35,296 bases of DNA from Candidatus Marinamargulisbacteria bacterium SCGC AG-343-D04 (GTDB lineage: Bacteria > Margulisbacteria > Marinamargulisbacteria > GCA-2716485 > GCA-002719695). The notes under the pieces were generated by a model. The model ran no database searches. It was not told where the DNA came from and saw only the letters and a program-made list of their open reading frames with translations. The position numbers and the translations under genes are program-made. Location: positions 1-35,296 of the forward strand of contig QFBQ01000013.1 in NCBI GenBank assembly GCA_003265885.1, given 5' to 3'. Numbering within the stretch: position 1 is the stretch's first letter; every line of letters starts with the position of its first letter. This document shows, in pieces, positions 24,651-33,061 of the stretch.

Positions 24651-25633
24651 GATGTACTCTTTTTAAGGATTTTTTCAATTAAGTTATCGATTCCATACTT
24701 AGAAACCGACGAAATTGGAAAAATATCCACATTTTTTTTCTTAAAAAAATCTACAATTATATTTTGTTGATCAGGGTCAATTGTATCACACTTTGAGAGG
24801 ATAGAGATACAGGGTTTTTTGACTAAATCAAACGAACTTTGAGATAACTCTTCACGAATAGTTGAATAAGAGTCCCAGCATATTTCAGGAGACAAGTCAG
24901 AAGGAATTAAATGAACGAGTAAAGATGTTCTATCTATATGACGCAGAAAATCATGGCCGAGTCCTTGGCCATTGCTAGCACCTTTAATGAGTCCGGGGAT
25001 ATCTGCAATGATAATTTCTTTATCGACAGTTTTAAGAGTTCCTAAGTTAGGAAATAATGTAGTAAATGGATAATTTCCTATTTTTGGATTTGCGAATGTT
25101 AATGTGCGAAGTAGAGATGATTTTCCAGAGTTAGGTAATCCAATCAATCCGACCTGAGCTAGAAGGCGTAGTTCTAAATGAATGGAGATAGAGCTTCCTT
25201 TCTTACCTGGTTCGGAGCGTGTAGGTGCTTTATTGATAGAGGTAGCGAAGCGGGCATTTCCTTTTCCCCCTCGACCGCCTTTAGCGATGACATAGGTCAT
25301 ATTATCCTGGTTCAGATCTATAATAACCTGTTTGTGATCGTCATAAACGATGGTTCCAGTAGGAATTTTAATAACAAGATCATCGGCAGCAAGACCAGAT
25401 TTTTTTTTGCCCTGGCCATGTTTTCCGTGTTTAGCTTTGTATGTTTTTGACGAATTTTTTAAATCAAGAAGGGATTGTAGTTGAGAGGATGTCTGAAATA
25501 TAATAGATCCTCCGCGACCCCCGTCGCCACCATCGGGGCCCCCTCTAGGGACATATTTTTCTCTACGAAAACTAACAGACCCATCTCCACCATTTCCAGA
25601 AATTAAGAGTAGGGAAATGGTATCTACAAACAT
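24647..25633 (-). CDS. obgE: Obg-family GTPase (ObgE/CgtA)
   Basis: Obg is a 50S-associated GTPase in ribosome assembly and stress response. The glycine-rich Obg fold covers about residues 1-158 (RREKYVPRGGPDGGDGGRGG, GKHGQGKKKSG). The G domain follows with G1 GLPNSGKSS at 165-173, G3 DIPGLI at 211-216 and G4 SKCD. At 328 aa there is no C-terminal OCT domain, as in the shorter forms. It starts 18 nt after rpmA, and rplU-rpmA-obg is one of the most conserved bacterial gene orders; here it is extended by proBA. Confidence 0.97.
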   Translation of the reverse strand: MFVDTISLLLISGNGGDGSVSFRREKYVPRGGPDGGDGGRGGSIIFQTSSQLQSLLDLKNSSKTYKAKHGKHGQGKKKSGLAADDLVIKIPTGTIVYDDHKQVIIDLNQDNMTYVIAKGGRGGKGNARFATSINKAPTRSEPGKKGSSISIHLELRLLAQVGLIGLPNSGKSSLLRTLTFANPKIGNYPFTTLFPNLGTLKTVDKEIIIADIPGLIKGASNGQGLGHDFLRHIDRTSLLVHLIPSDLSPEICWDSYSTIREELSQSSFDLVKKPCISILSKCDTIDPDQQNIIVDFFKKKNVDIFPISSVSKYGIDNLIEKILKKSTS

Positions 25634-25651
25634 AAAAAAAGAGTATAGGTA

Positions 25652-25906
25652 TTAATTTGAAATAACTGAAACTAATTTTTTACCATCTTTGATGGTTTTA
25701 AATGTAACAACTCCATCAATTAAAGAGAAAATGGTATAATCTGTTCCAACACCAACATTCAATCCAGGTTTAAACTTAAGACCACGTTGTCTAATGAGTA
25801 TATTTCCAGAACGAACAACTTCTCCACCAAAACGTTTTACACCTAGACGTTTAGACTCACTGTCTCTTCCGTTTTTAGTACTACCTTTACCTTTTTTATG
25901 TGCCAT
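25652..25906 (-). CDS. rpmA: 50S ribosomal protein L27
   Basis: L27 lies near the peptidyl-transferase centre of the 50S subunit. The 84-aa protein begins MAHKKGKGSTKNGRDSESKRLG and continues with VRSGNILIRQRG, the standard sequence. It lacks the Firmicutes-type N-terminal extension that needs cleavage. A GGAGG Shine-Dalgarno precedes the ATG. It is 54 nt downstream of rplU. Confidence 0.98.
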   Translation of the reverse strand: MAHKKGKGSTKNGRDSESKRLGVKRFGGEVVRSGNILIRQRGLKFKPGLNVGVGTDYTIFSLIDGVVTFKTIKDGKKLVSVISN

Positions 25907-25960
25907 GTTTAGTCCTCCAATTAATTACTCGACTTAAAATACAAACGTTAAACCTATTAA

Positions 25961-26398
25961 TTAACTTTTTTCTTTTTTACTAGCGACTTTTTTTTCAGCA
26001 CTAGTTTTTGTTTTGTCTTTAGTAGCCTTAGTGTCACTAGCTTTGCTAGTAGAGGCAGCTTTAGATGCTTTTTCTTTAGATCCAATACTAACAACTCTTA
26101 CAGTTGTATAGTTTTGCCTATGTCCTTGCTTTTTTCTATAACCTGTTTTCTTTTTAAATTTAAATACTCTTACCTTTTTATCTTTTTCTTCAGAAAGAAC
26201 TTCGGCTGTAACTGAAGAGTCTAAATAAGGAGCCCCTAGCTGTATTTTATTATTATCAAAAACGAGTAAAACATTTGAAAAAACAACTTTCTTATCAGAA
26301 TCAGTTAACTTTTCAACACTAATGACAGACCCTTCTTCAACGATGTACTGTTTTCCACCTGTTTCGATGACAGCAAATTTATGCTTTGACGTGTTCAA
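25961..26398 (-). CDS. rplU: 50S ribosomal protein L21 with a lysine-rich C-terminal tail
   Basis: L21 binds 23S rRNA in the 50S subunit. Start choice: a TTG at 26398 has GGAGG 7 nt upstream (about 26406-26410), while the longer frame to a TTG at 26428 has none, so the product is 145 aa. The conserved core (residues about 7-106) includes FAVIETGGKQYIVEEG, LGAPYL, KKKTGYRKKQGHRQ and TTVRVVSIG. Residues 107-145 form a low-complexity Lys/Ala/Ser/Thr tail with 13 lysines, absent from typical L21 (about 103 aa). It is the first gene of the minus-strand unit. Confidence 0.95.
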   Translation of the reverse strand: MNTSKHKFAVIETGGKQYIVEEGSVISVEKLTDSDKKVVFSNVLLVFDNNKIQLGAPYLDSSVTAEVLSEEKDKKVRVFKFKKKTGYRKKQGHRQNYTTVRVVSIGSKEKASKAASTSKASDTKATKDKTKTSAEKKVASKKEKS

Positions 26399-26474
26399 TT
26401 TCTTTCCTCCATGCAGTTCTTGATACAATTATTATGCTTCATTTAAACAAGCAGTAAGTTTTGTTAAGGTGTAA

Positions 26475-26504
26475 TTTTTACAATAATTCTATAATACTGT
26501 CAAC
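26475..26504 (-). promoter_or_regulatory. Putative promoter for rplU-rpmA-obg-proBA
   Basis: On the minus strand a perfect TTGACA (26504-26499) is followed after 18 nt by TAAAAA (26480-26475), or after 17 nt by GTAAAA. The -35 box is consensus, the -10 is weak. The leader to the rplU start would be about 70 nt. Confidence 0.45.
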
Positions 26505-26518
26505 AATTATAATTTTGT

Positions 26519-26546
26519 TTGACAAATAAATTAGGATTATGCTACT
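26519..26546 (+). promoter_or_regulatory. Putative promoter for tRNA-Trp/secE and downstream genes
   Basis: A perfect TTGACA at 26519-26524 lies 57 nt before the tRNA. The -10 is not obvious: GCTACT at 26541-26546 (16-nt spacing) is the best placed. It stands back to back with the rplU -35 box, 14 nt apart. Confidence 0.45.
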
Positions 26547-26580
26547 TTCATATATCTTAATAAATTGAGCCACTATACGT

Positions 26581-26657
26581 AGGCTTGTAGCTCTAATTGG
26601 TAGAGCATCGGTTTCCAAAACCGAGGGTTGTCGGTTCGAATCCGACCGAGCCTGCCA
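26581..26657 (+). tRNA. tRNA-Trp (anticodon CCA)
   Basis: All four arms can be drawn. The acceptor AGGCTTG pairs with CGAGCCT (one G-U), the D stem is GCTC/GAGC, and the anticodon stem TCGGT/ACCGA holds the loop TTCCAAA with anticodon CCA at 26615-26617. The T arm is GTCGG-TTCGAAT-CCGAC. The 3' CCA is encoded (26655-26657). The position directly upstream of secE is a widespread bacterial arrangement. The use of CCA as anticodon gives no hint of TGA reassignment. Confidence 0.97.
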
Positions 26658-26712
26658 CTGTTTTAAAAATTTTTATATAAATTTATATTGTTAAAATGCA
26701 AAGGTGTACGAG

Positions 26713-26931
26713 ATGAAAAAGACTGTAGAAAAAAAAAGAAATCATCAAAAATCTCAAAGCTTTTCTACAAGTCCATCGCAAGAGTTAAAAAAAGTTACTT
26801 GGCCAAATCGCAATACACTGGTAAAATCTACTGTTCTGATACTTATAATGGTTGTAGTTTTAACCATATATGTAGCAGGTTTAGACTATTTTTTTGCAGA
26901 GATGCTCTTTTTTTTGAGGAATCTAACATAG
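26713..26931 (+). CDS. secE: Preprotein translocase subunit SecE
   Basis: SecE is the small clamp subunit of the SecYEG channel in the inner membrane. The ATG at 26713 has AAGGTG 6 nt upstream; a GTG at 26704 overlaps this Shine-Dalgarno and is less likely. The 72-aa single-span form has a basic N-terminus, the conserved amphipathic SPSQELKKVTWPN and one hydrophobic helix (about residues 38-58, VLILIMVVVLTIYVAGL). It lies between tRNA-Trp and nusG. Confidence 0.95.
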   Translation: MKKTVEKKRNHQKSQSFSTSPSQELKKVTWPNRNTLVKSTVLILIMVVVLTIYVAGLDYFFAEMLFFLRNLT

Positions 26932-26941
26932 TCTGACATAT

Positions 26942-26963
26942 ATAGAGATAATATAGAGATAAT
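26942..26963 (+). repeat. Two perfect 11-bp tandem copies before nusG
   Basis: ATAGAGATAAT is present twice in direct succession, just ahead of the nusG Shine-Dalgarno AAGGA (26966-26970). TAATAT words inside could act as a -10 box, so an extra promoter for nusG is possible but unproven. Confidence 0.6.
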
Positions 26964-26980
26964 ATAAGGATGAAAATGAT

Positions 26981-27661
26981 ATGGTAAGTGATAATTCTAT
27001 AGAAAACGTTGCAGAAGAAGAAGTAGAAGCTATAGATGAAGTATCTACTGAAGATACTGTGCAAGATATATCAGAAGAGAAAGACCCAATAGAAGATATA
27101 AGTATCGATGAAGTCTCAGTGAGTGATGATGAGGATAATAGTAATTGGTATATTGTACAGACATTATCTCTTCATGAGTATAAAGTTCATTTTCGAATTC
27201 AGACATTTATAGATGAAAAGAGGTTTGGAAGGCAATTAAAAAGAGTGTTGGTTCCAGAGCAAAAAACAGTTGAGATAAAGCATAACAAGCGTATAGAAAA
27301 AAATACGAAGATTTTTCCTGGCTATGTTTTTGTGAAGATGGATATGGATGATGAAATGGCTTACGAGATTAAGTCATTGCCAGGAGTTACAAAGTTTATG
27401 GGGGAAGGAAATACTCCAAAGGCTGTAGTTGAAGATGAGATATTAAAAGTTTTAAGAAAAGTTGGAGATAAAACAAAAGAAGTAGATGTGGATTTTGAAG
27501 TTGGAGAAACAATAAAAGCAATATCAGGTCCGTTTAGAGGTTATTCGGGTGTCATTTCAGATATAAATATTATTAAAGGAAAAGTTAAAGCTAAAATATC
27601 CATCTTTGGAAGAGAGACTCCAGTAGAGTTGGATTTTGAGCAAGTTGAAAAAACAATATAG
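26981..27661 (+). CDS. nusG: Transcription termination/antitermination factor NusG, with acidic N-terminal extension
   Basis: NusG binds RNA polymerase and links it to Rho or the ribosome. The NGN domain starts at NWYIVQTLSLHEYKV (residue 55), includes IFPGYVFVKM and LPGVTKFMG, and the KOW domain follows (VGETIKAISGPFRGYSGVI) with a typical ending. The first 54 residues are an extra, strongly acidic segment with 22 Asp/Glu and one Lys; typical NusG of about 175-180 aa lacks it. The ATG has AAGGA 10 nt upstream. rplK follows after 10 nt. Confidence 0.96.
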   Translation: MVSDNSIENVAEEEVEAIDEVSTEDTVQDISEEKDPIEDISIDEVSVSDDEDNSNWYIVQTLSLHEYKVHFRIQTFIDEKRFGRQLKRVLVPEQKTVEIKHNKRIEKNTKIFPGYVFVKMDMDDEMAYEIKSLPGVTKFMGEGNTPKAVVEDEILKVLRKVGDKTKEVDVDFEVGETIKAISGPFRGYSGVISDINIIKGKVKAKISIFGRETPVELDFEQVEKTI

Positions 27662-27671
27662 GTGAGTAAAT

Positions 27672-28106
27672 ATGGCAAAAAATAAAAAAGAAGTTATCGG
27701 ATTTATAAAACTGCAAATAGAGGCGGGAAAAGCTACTCCAGCGCCACCTGTAGGACCTGCTTTAGGTCAGCATGGTGTTAATATTATGGATTTTTGCAAA
27801 GCCTACAATGACCAAACAAAAGATAAAATGGGAGTAGTTATTCCTGTAGAAATATCTGTTTATGCGGATCGATCATTTACTTTTCAATTAAAAACCCCTC
27901 CTGTTAGTGTGTTGATATTAAAAGCGATTGGGAAAAAGAGCGGTTCTTCAATTCCTAATTTGAATTTTGTGGGTACTTTGAATAAATCTCAAGTTGAGAC
28001 TATTGCAAAAGAAAAGTTAGATGACTTAAACGCTACTACTTTAGAGGCGGCATGCAGAATAGTAGAAGGCAGTGCAAAAAGTATGGGAGTGAAAGTAAAA
28101 AAATGA
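27672..28106 (+). CDS. rplK: 50S ribosomal protein L11
   Basis: L11 forms the base of the L7/L12 stalk with 23S rRNA. The 144-aa protein has KLQIEAGKATPAPPVGPALGQHGVNIMDFCKAYN and the C-terminal RNA-binding domain ending EGSAKSMGV. AGGTGAG precedes the ATG. It overlaps rplA by 4 nt (ATGA). Confidence 0.98.
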   Translation: MAKNKKEVIGFIKLQIEAGKATPAPPVGPALGQHGVNIMDFCKAYNDQTKDKMGVVIPVEISVYADRSFTFQLKTPPVSVLILKAIGKKSGSSIPNLNFVGTLNKSQVETIAKEKLDDLNATTLEAACRIVEGSAKSMGVKVKK

Positions 28107-28804
28107 AGACTTCAAAATTATTTAAAGAAAAGAAGGCGCTCATTGAAGAGAATAGAGATTATTCTCCAATAGAAGCTTTTAAATTGTTAAAAAAAGTTAA
28201 GTATTCGAAATATGATGAATCCGTAGAAGTTCATTTTAGATTAGGGATTGATCCTAAACATGCAGATCAGCAATTAAGAGGTACTATAGTTCTTCCCAAA
28301 GGGATAGGGAAAGAAAAGAGAGTACTTGCAATAGCAGAGGGAGACAATGAAAAGTTGGCTCAAGATGCAGGGGCAGATTTTGTTGGAAGTGATGATCTGA
28401 TCGAAAAGATTCAGGGTGGATGGTTTGATTTTGATGTGTTGATTACAACGCCAGATATGATGAGGAAGTTAGGGAAATTAGGAAGAGCTTTGGGATCCAA
28501 GGGGTTAATGCCGAATCCAAAGTTAGGTACTGTTACAAAAGATATAGGGAAAACGGTTGAAGAATTTAAATCAGGTAAATTTGAATATCGAAATGATAAA
28601 GATGGAATTTTGCATGTGCTAATTGGAAAAACGTCATTTTCAAATGAAGATCTAGCTGAAAATTTTGAATTTATGTATGATTTTCTGTTAAAAGTAAAAC
28701 CTGCGAAGTCAAAGGGAACTTATTTTAAATCTATAGCATTGTGTTCAACACAAAGTCCTAGTATATTTATTGAGCCAATAAAAGTTAAATGGGATAAAAA
28801 GTAG
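28103..28804 (+). CDS. rplA: 50S ribosomal protein L1
   Basis: L1 forms the mobile stalk at the E site and in many bacteria represses its own operon. The start is the ATG at 28103 overlapping the rplK stop; an upstream in-frame start at 28052 lies inside rplK. The 233-aa product has VEVHFRLGIDPKHADQQLRGTIVLP, TTPDMMRKLGKLGRALGSKGLMPNPKLGTVT and the usual end. rplJ follows after 5 nt, so there is no space for a classical L10 leader. Confidence 0.98.
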   Translation: MKTSKLFKEKKALIEENRDYSPIEAFKLLKKVKYSKYDESVEVHFRLGIDPKHADQQLRGTIVLPKGIGKEKRVLAIAEGDNEKLAQDAGADFVGSDDLIEKIQGGWFDFDVLITTPDMMRKLGKLGRALGSKGLMPNPKLGTVTKDIGKTVEEFKSGKFEYRNDKDGILHVLIGKTSFSNEDLAENFEFMYDFLLKVKPAKSKGTYFKSIALCSTQSPSIFIEPIKVKWDKK

Positions 28805-28809
28805 AAATT

Positions 28810-29328
28810 ATGAATAATAAACTTGAGAAAAAAAAGAAATTAGTAGAAGAGTTAATTGTTACACTTAACAACTCTGAAGCCATTTTGGTTTCTGAATATA
28901 GCGGATTAAGTGCGAATTCTATGACAGCGTTAAGAAAGAGCCTAAAAAGAGAAGGTTTTGATGCCAGTGTTTTAAAAAATAAAATGGTCTCAAGAAGTTT
29001 TTCAGATTTAAAGCTAACGTATCCGGATAGCTTACTTAAAGGTCCTAATATATATTTCAATACGAAAAGTGATGTAGTGAAGCTGTCAAAGATATTGATA
29101 GATTATAAAAAAGAAAATGATAGTTTATCGATAAAAGGTGGGTTTTTAAACGGTAACTATATAAGCGAAAGTGAAATTAAAACATTAGCCAAGCTTCCTT
29201 CTAAGGAAGAGCTTATTGCGAAAGCAGTAGGTTTAATCAAATCACCATTAAGTGGTCTAGTAGGAACTCTTGCTAATCCGGTGAATAGTTTAGTTAATGT
29301 GTTAAATAATATAAAGAACAACAAATAG
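28810..29328 (+). CDS. rplJ: 50S ribosomal protein L10
   Basis: L10 anchors L7/L12 dimers to the stalk base. The 172-aa protein has the N-terminal KKKLVEELIVTLNNSEAIL, SEYSGLSANSMTALRKSL, VLKNKMVSR and GPNIYF, then the C-terminal helix that binds L12. It starts 5 nt after rplA. Its TAG stop is part of the AGGAGGTGA Shine-Dalgarno of rplL. Confidence 0.97.
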   Translation: MNNKLEKKKKLVEELIVTLNNSEAILVSEYSGLSANSMTALRKSLKREGFDASVLKNKMVSRSFSDLKLTYPDSLLKGPNIYFNTKSDVVKLSKILIDYKKENDSLSIKGGFLNGNYISESEIKTLAKLPSKEELIAKAVGLIKSPLSGLVGTLANPVNSLVNVLNNIKNNK

Positions 29329-29340
29329 GAGGTGACAAAG

Positions 29341-29763
29341 ATGTCAGAAGAAACAACAAAAACAGAAGAGAAAACTACTGAGCTCAGTAAAGAATCAAAA
29401 AAGATGATTGAGCAGATAGAAGGTATGACTGTATTAGAGCTATCTCATTTAGTAAAAGCTCTTGAAGATAAATTTGGAGTTGTAGCAGCTGCTCCTGTAG
29501 CAGTAGCAGCCGGAGGGCCTGCAGCAGGTCAAGAAGGTGGAGACGATTCAAGTTCTACAGTGAGTGTAGTATTAACAGATTGCGGAGATAAAAAGATTCA
29601 GGTGTTGAAAGTAGTAAGAGAAATTACTGGTCTAGGATTGAAAGAAGCAAAAGAGATCGTAGATAGTGCTCCAAAAGCTATTAAAGAAGGAATAGAAAAA
29701 GCGGAAGCTGAAGAAATTAAGAAAAAGCTTGAAGAGCAAGGCGGAAAAGTAGAGCTTAAGTAA
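29341..29763 (+). CDS. rplL: 50S ribosomal protein L7/L12
   Basis: L7/L12 recruits translation GTPases. The start is the ATG at 29341, with a near-perfect AGGAGGTGA at 29327-29335; the in-frame GTG at 29332 is inside this Shine-Dalgarno. The 140-aa product has a ~20-residue charged N-terminal extension, the dimerisation domain (MTVLELSHLVKALEDKFGV), an Ala/Gly hinge and the C-terminal domain with KIQVLKVVREITGLGLKEAKEIVDSAPKAIKEG. Typical length is about 120-130 aa. Confidence 0.97.
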   Translation: MSEETTKTEEKTTELSKESKKMIEQIEGMTVLELSHLVKALEDKFGVVAAAPVAVAAGGPAAGQEGGDDSSSTVSVVLTDCGDKKIQVLKVVREITGLGLKEAKEIVDSAPKAIKEGIEKAEAEEIKKKLEEQGGKVELK

Positions 29764-29781
29764 ATTATTTTTTTTTTATAC

Positions 29782-29816
29782 TACCTGAAGATAATACTAT
29801 CTTCAGGTAATTTTTT
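29782..29816 (+). terminator. Intrinsic terminator/attenuator between rplL and rpoB
   Basis: A perfect 12-bp stem (arms 29782-29793 and 29798-29809, 4-nt loop) is followed by a run of T (29811-29817 region). It has the form of an intrinsic terminator. As rpoB begins only 17 nt later without a visible promoter of its own, it probably acts as a partial terminator that sets the ratio of ribosomal protein to polymerase mRNA, as known for the rplL-rpoB gap in other bacteria. Confidence 0.85.
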
Positions 29817-29833
29817 TATGAGGAGATCATAGC

Positions 29834-32800
29834 GTGGCGACAACAACAAATAGAAAAAGAGTTCGTTTAAATTCTGAAACAAATAGAGATTTTTTATCTC
29901 CTCCTAATTTGATTGATATTCAAGTTGCATCATTTCAGCGTTTCTTAACAGAAGGAATTAAAGATGAACTTAAAAATATTTCACCAGTAATTGGTTATGG
30001 AAAAAGACTAGAGTTAGAATTTCTAGATGGGTTTACGTTTGAGGAACCAGAATATTCTTTTGAAGAATGTCAGATGCGAGAAATTACATACTGTTCATCC
30101 TTGAAAGTCCCAATACGTTTAACAAACAAAGAGACTGGTGAAGTTATTGAGCAGGTAGCATTGTTTAGTGATTTACCAATGATGTCTCGATTTGGAACGT
30201 TTTTAATTAATGGAGCTGAGCGGATTATTGTTAGTCAGTTTGTAAGGTCTCCTGGTGTGTATTTTCGTACTAAACCTTCAACTATAACGTCTAATCAATT
30301 GTATGTCGCAACGATTATACCTAATCGTGGTTCTTGGTTAGAGTTAGAATCTGAAAAAGATGACACTATTTTTGTAAATATAAATAAATTAAAAAAAGTA
30401 CCTGTAACTACTTTTTTATCAGCATTAGGAGTTACAGAAGAAGAGATTAAATCAGGTCTTAATAATTTTGATTTTTTTCAAAAAACATTAGAAAAATATC
30501 CTATGCAAGATGAGGAAATCGCATTAGTTGATTTAAATAAAAAGTTAAGACCGGGAGATCCTGTAACCGTTGATGGCGCACGTGTAGCATTGAATTCATT
30601 GTTTTTTGATGAAGCAAAATATGACCTTTCTTCAGTTGGAAGATATCGCTTAAACAAGCGTTTAAGTGTATCGGATGATCAAAAAAGTACAGCGTTAGTT
30701 AAAGCTGATATACTACATCTTCTCGATCATTTAATTCGTTTAATTCATGGTGATGGAAACATTGATGACATAGATCATTTAGGTAATAGAAGGATACGTG
30801 CCGTTGGTGAGCAGCTGCAAAAGCAATTTAGAGTAGGTCTAGCGAGGCTTGAGCGTTTAATAAAGGAGCAAATGGCTTTAAAAGGGTCAGAAAAAATTGT
30901 TCCTCAAAATTTAATTAATATTAGACCCCTTGTAGCAGTGATGAGAGAGTTTTTTGGAAGTTCACAGCTATCTCAATTTATGGATCAAACAAATCCATTA
31001 GCAGAGTTGGCTCATAAGCGTAGAATGAGTGCTTTAGGGCCAGGCGGGTTAACAAAGGAAAGAGCAGGGTTTGATGTAAGGGATATTCATCCTTCTCATT
31101 ATGGAAGAGTCTGTCCCATAGAAACTCCGGAAGGTCCAAATGCGGGTTTGATCGGTCCATTGTCTACATTTGCAAAAGTTAATGAATATGGATTTATCGA
31201 AACTCCCTATTATTCTGTAGAAAATGGTGAAATAACAGATAAGATGATTTATATTACTGCTGATGAAGAAGATAAATATAATATTGCTCCATGGGATGCT
31301 CCTTCAGTTGATGGAAAATTCCAAAATGATTTAGTTATTTCTAGATTCAATAGACAGTTTATCTTAGTACCTAAGACTGAAATTCAGTATATTGGAGTAT
31401 CTCCTAAGCAGTTAGTCGGGGTATCGTGTGGGTTAATTCCATTTTTAGAGCATGATGATGCTAATAGAGCTTTGATGGGCGCTAATATGCAGAGACAAGC
31501 TGTTCCTTTGATTAATCCTGAACAAGCTTATGTTGGAACAGGATTAGAAAAAGCTATTGCAAGAGATTCAAGTTCTGTATTAATTTCTAATATTGATGGG
31601 GTTGTGAGTCATATCAATGGAGATGAAATAGTTATTAAGTCTAATGGTGACGAGAATGTGTTTACATTGCAGAAGTTTTTTAGATCAAATCAGAACACAT
31701 GTAAAAATCAAACCCCTATCGTTTCTGAAGGTGATAAAATTAAAAAAGGGCAAGTTATTGCAGATGGATCATCTACTGAAGGTGGGGAGCTTTCGTTAGG
31801 TAAGAATATACTTGTCGGTTTTGTTCCATGGGAAGGGTATAATTTTGAGGATGCAATTGTTATTTCAGATAGATTAGTTAAAGAGGATTTATTTACATCT
31901 GTTCATATACAAAAATATGAAATGGAAGTTAGATCTACTAAATTAGGAAATGAAGAAATTACACGAGAAATACCGAATGTTTCTGAGGAGGCATTAAGAA
32001 ATCTAGATGAGAACGGAATTATACGGATTGGTGCTCCTGTTAAATCAGGAGATATTTTAGTTGGAAAAGTGACACCTAAAGGTGAGTCTGAACCTCCTGC
32101 TGAAGAGAAGCTATTACGTGCTATTTTTGGTGATAAGGCTAGAGATATGAAAGATACTTCTTTGAAAGTTTCGTCTGGAGAAACGGGTAAGGTAATCGGG
32201 GTGAGAGTATTTTCAAGAGATACAGACGATATGTTACCTGCTGGTGTTAATTATATTGTCAGAGTTTATATAGCTCAGTTAAGAAAGATTTCTATTGGAG
32301 ATAAAATGGCTGGAAGGCATGGAAATAAGGGAGTTATTTCTACTATTAACTCTGCAGAGGATATGCCATTTTTACCTGATGGGACTGCTCTTGATATTAT
32401 ATTAAATCCTTTGGGAGTTCCTTCAAGAATGAATGTTGGCCAATTATTTGAAACATTACTGGGAATGGCCTCTCATGTCTTGAATGAGAATTATGAGGTT
32501 CAGTTGTTTGACGAGGTCTATGGAGATCAATCTTCAGTACATCAAGTTAAGGATAAGTTGAATTTAGCGGCAAAGCTCCCTGGATTTGAATGGATTTCAG
32601 ATACTGGTAAAATCCAGTTAAGAGATGGAAGAACTGGATTGCCATTAGAGAGACCTGTTACAGTTGGGTATATGTATATGTTAAAATTAATTCATTTAGT
32701 TGAAGACAAAATTCATGCTAGATCTACGGGGCCATATTCTCTTGTTACACAGCAACCACTTGGAGGTAAAGCTCAATATGGAGGTCAGCGTTTCGGAGAA

Positions 32801-33037
32801 ATGGAGGTATGGGCACTTGAAGCCTATGGGGCTGCTCATACATTGCAAGAGATGCTAACGATTAAATCGGATGATTTAACAGGAAGGGCAAAGGCGTATG
32901 AGTCTATTATTAAGGGGAAATCATTAAGTAGACCTGGAACTCCTGAATCATTTAGAGTTTTATTAAGAGAATTGCGTTCAATTGCTTTAGATATACGAAT
33001 TATGTCTCATGAAGGCATTGAAATTGATACAAGATAA
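29834..33037 (+). CDS. rpoB: DNA-directed RNA polymerase subunit beta
   Basis: The beta subunit forms half of the RNA polymerase active cleft. It starts with GTG at 29834, with AGGAG 8 nt upstream. The 1067-aa protein is short: E. coli has 1342 residues and Firmicutes about 1190. It contains the conserved lobes, the rifampicin region (SSQLSQFMDQTNPLAELAHKRRMSALGPGG), GDKMAGRHGNKGV near residue 822 and the end IRIMSHEGIEID. The large lineage-specific inserts are absent, and the length is close to cyanobacterial and plastid RpoB. In the rifampicin cluster the wild-type-like residues (Gln, Asp, His and Ser at the usual positions) are present. Confidence 0.99.
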   Translation: MATTTNRKRVRLNSETNRDFLSPPNLIDIQVASFQRFLTEGIKDELKNISPVIGYGKRLELEFLDGFTFEEPEYSFEECQMREITYCSSLKVPIRLTNKETGEVIEQVALFSDLPMMSRFGTFLINGAERIIVSQFVRSPGVYFRTKPSTITSNQLYVATIIPNRGSWLELESEKDDTIFVNINKLKKVPVTTFLSALGVTEEEIKSGLNNFDFFQKTLEKYPMQDEEIALVDLNKKLRPGDPVTVDGARVALNSLFFDEAKYDLSSVGRYRLNKRLSVSDDQKSTALVKADILHLLDHLIRLIHGDGNIDDIDHLGNRRIRAVGEQLQKQFRVGLARLERLIKEQMALKGSEKIVPQNLINIRPLVAVMREFFGSSQLSQFMDQTNPLAELAHKRRMSALGPGGLTKERAGFDVRDIHPSHYGRVCPIETPEGPNAGLIGPLSTFAKVNEYGFIETPYYSVENGEITDKMIYITADEEDKYNIAPWDAPSVDGKFQNDLVISRFNRQFILVPKTEIQYIGVSPKQLVGVSCGLIPFLEHDDANRALMGANMQRQAVPLINPEQAYVGTGLEKAIARDSSSVLISNIDGVVSHINGDEIVIKSNGDENVFTLQKFFRSNQNTCKNQTPIVSEGDKIKKGQVIADGSSTEGGELSLGKNILVGFVPWEGYNFEDAIVISDRLVKEDLFTSVHIQKYEMEVRSTKLGNEEITREIPNVSEEALRNLDENGIIRIGAPVKSGDILVGKVTPKGESEPPAEEKLLRAIFGDKARDMKDTSLKVSSGETGKVIGVRVFSRDTDDMLPAGVNYIVRVYIAQLRKISIGDKMAGRHGNKGVISTINSAEDMPFLPDGTALDIILNPLGVPSRMNVGQLFETLLGMASHVLNENYEVQLFDEVYGDQSSVHQVKDKLNLAAKLPGFEWISDTGKIQLRDGRTGLPLERPVTVGYMYMLKLIHLVEDKIHARSTGPYSLVTQQPLGGKAQYGGQRFGEMEVWALEAYGAAHTLQEMLTIKSDDLTGRAKAYESIIKGKSLSRPGTPESFRVLLRELRSIALDIRIMSHEGIEIDTR

Positions 33038-33061
33038 TAACGGAATATAAGGAGTAAAGAT

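Noticed and set aside
26704..26712. GTG at 26704 as secE start
   Set aside because: It sits within the AAGGTG Shine-Dalgarno of the ATG at 26713.
4400..33037. carB and rpoB have the same length (1067 aa)
   Set aside because: The proteins are unrelated; the equal length is coincidence.
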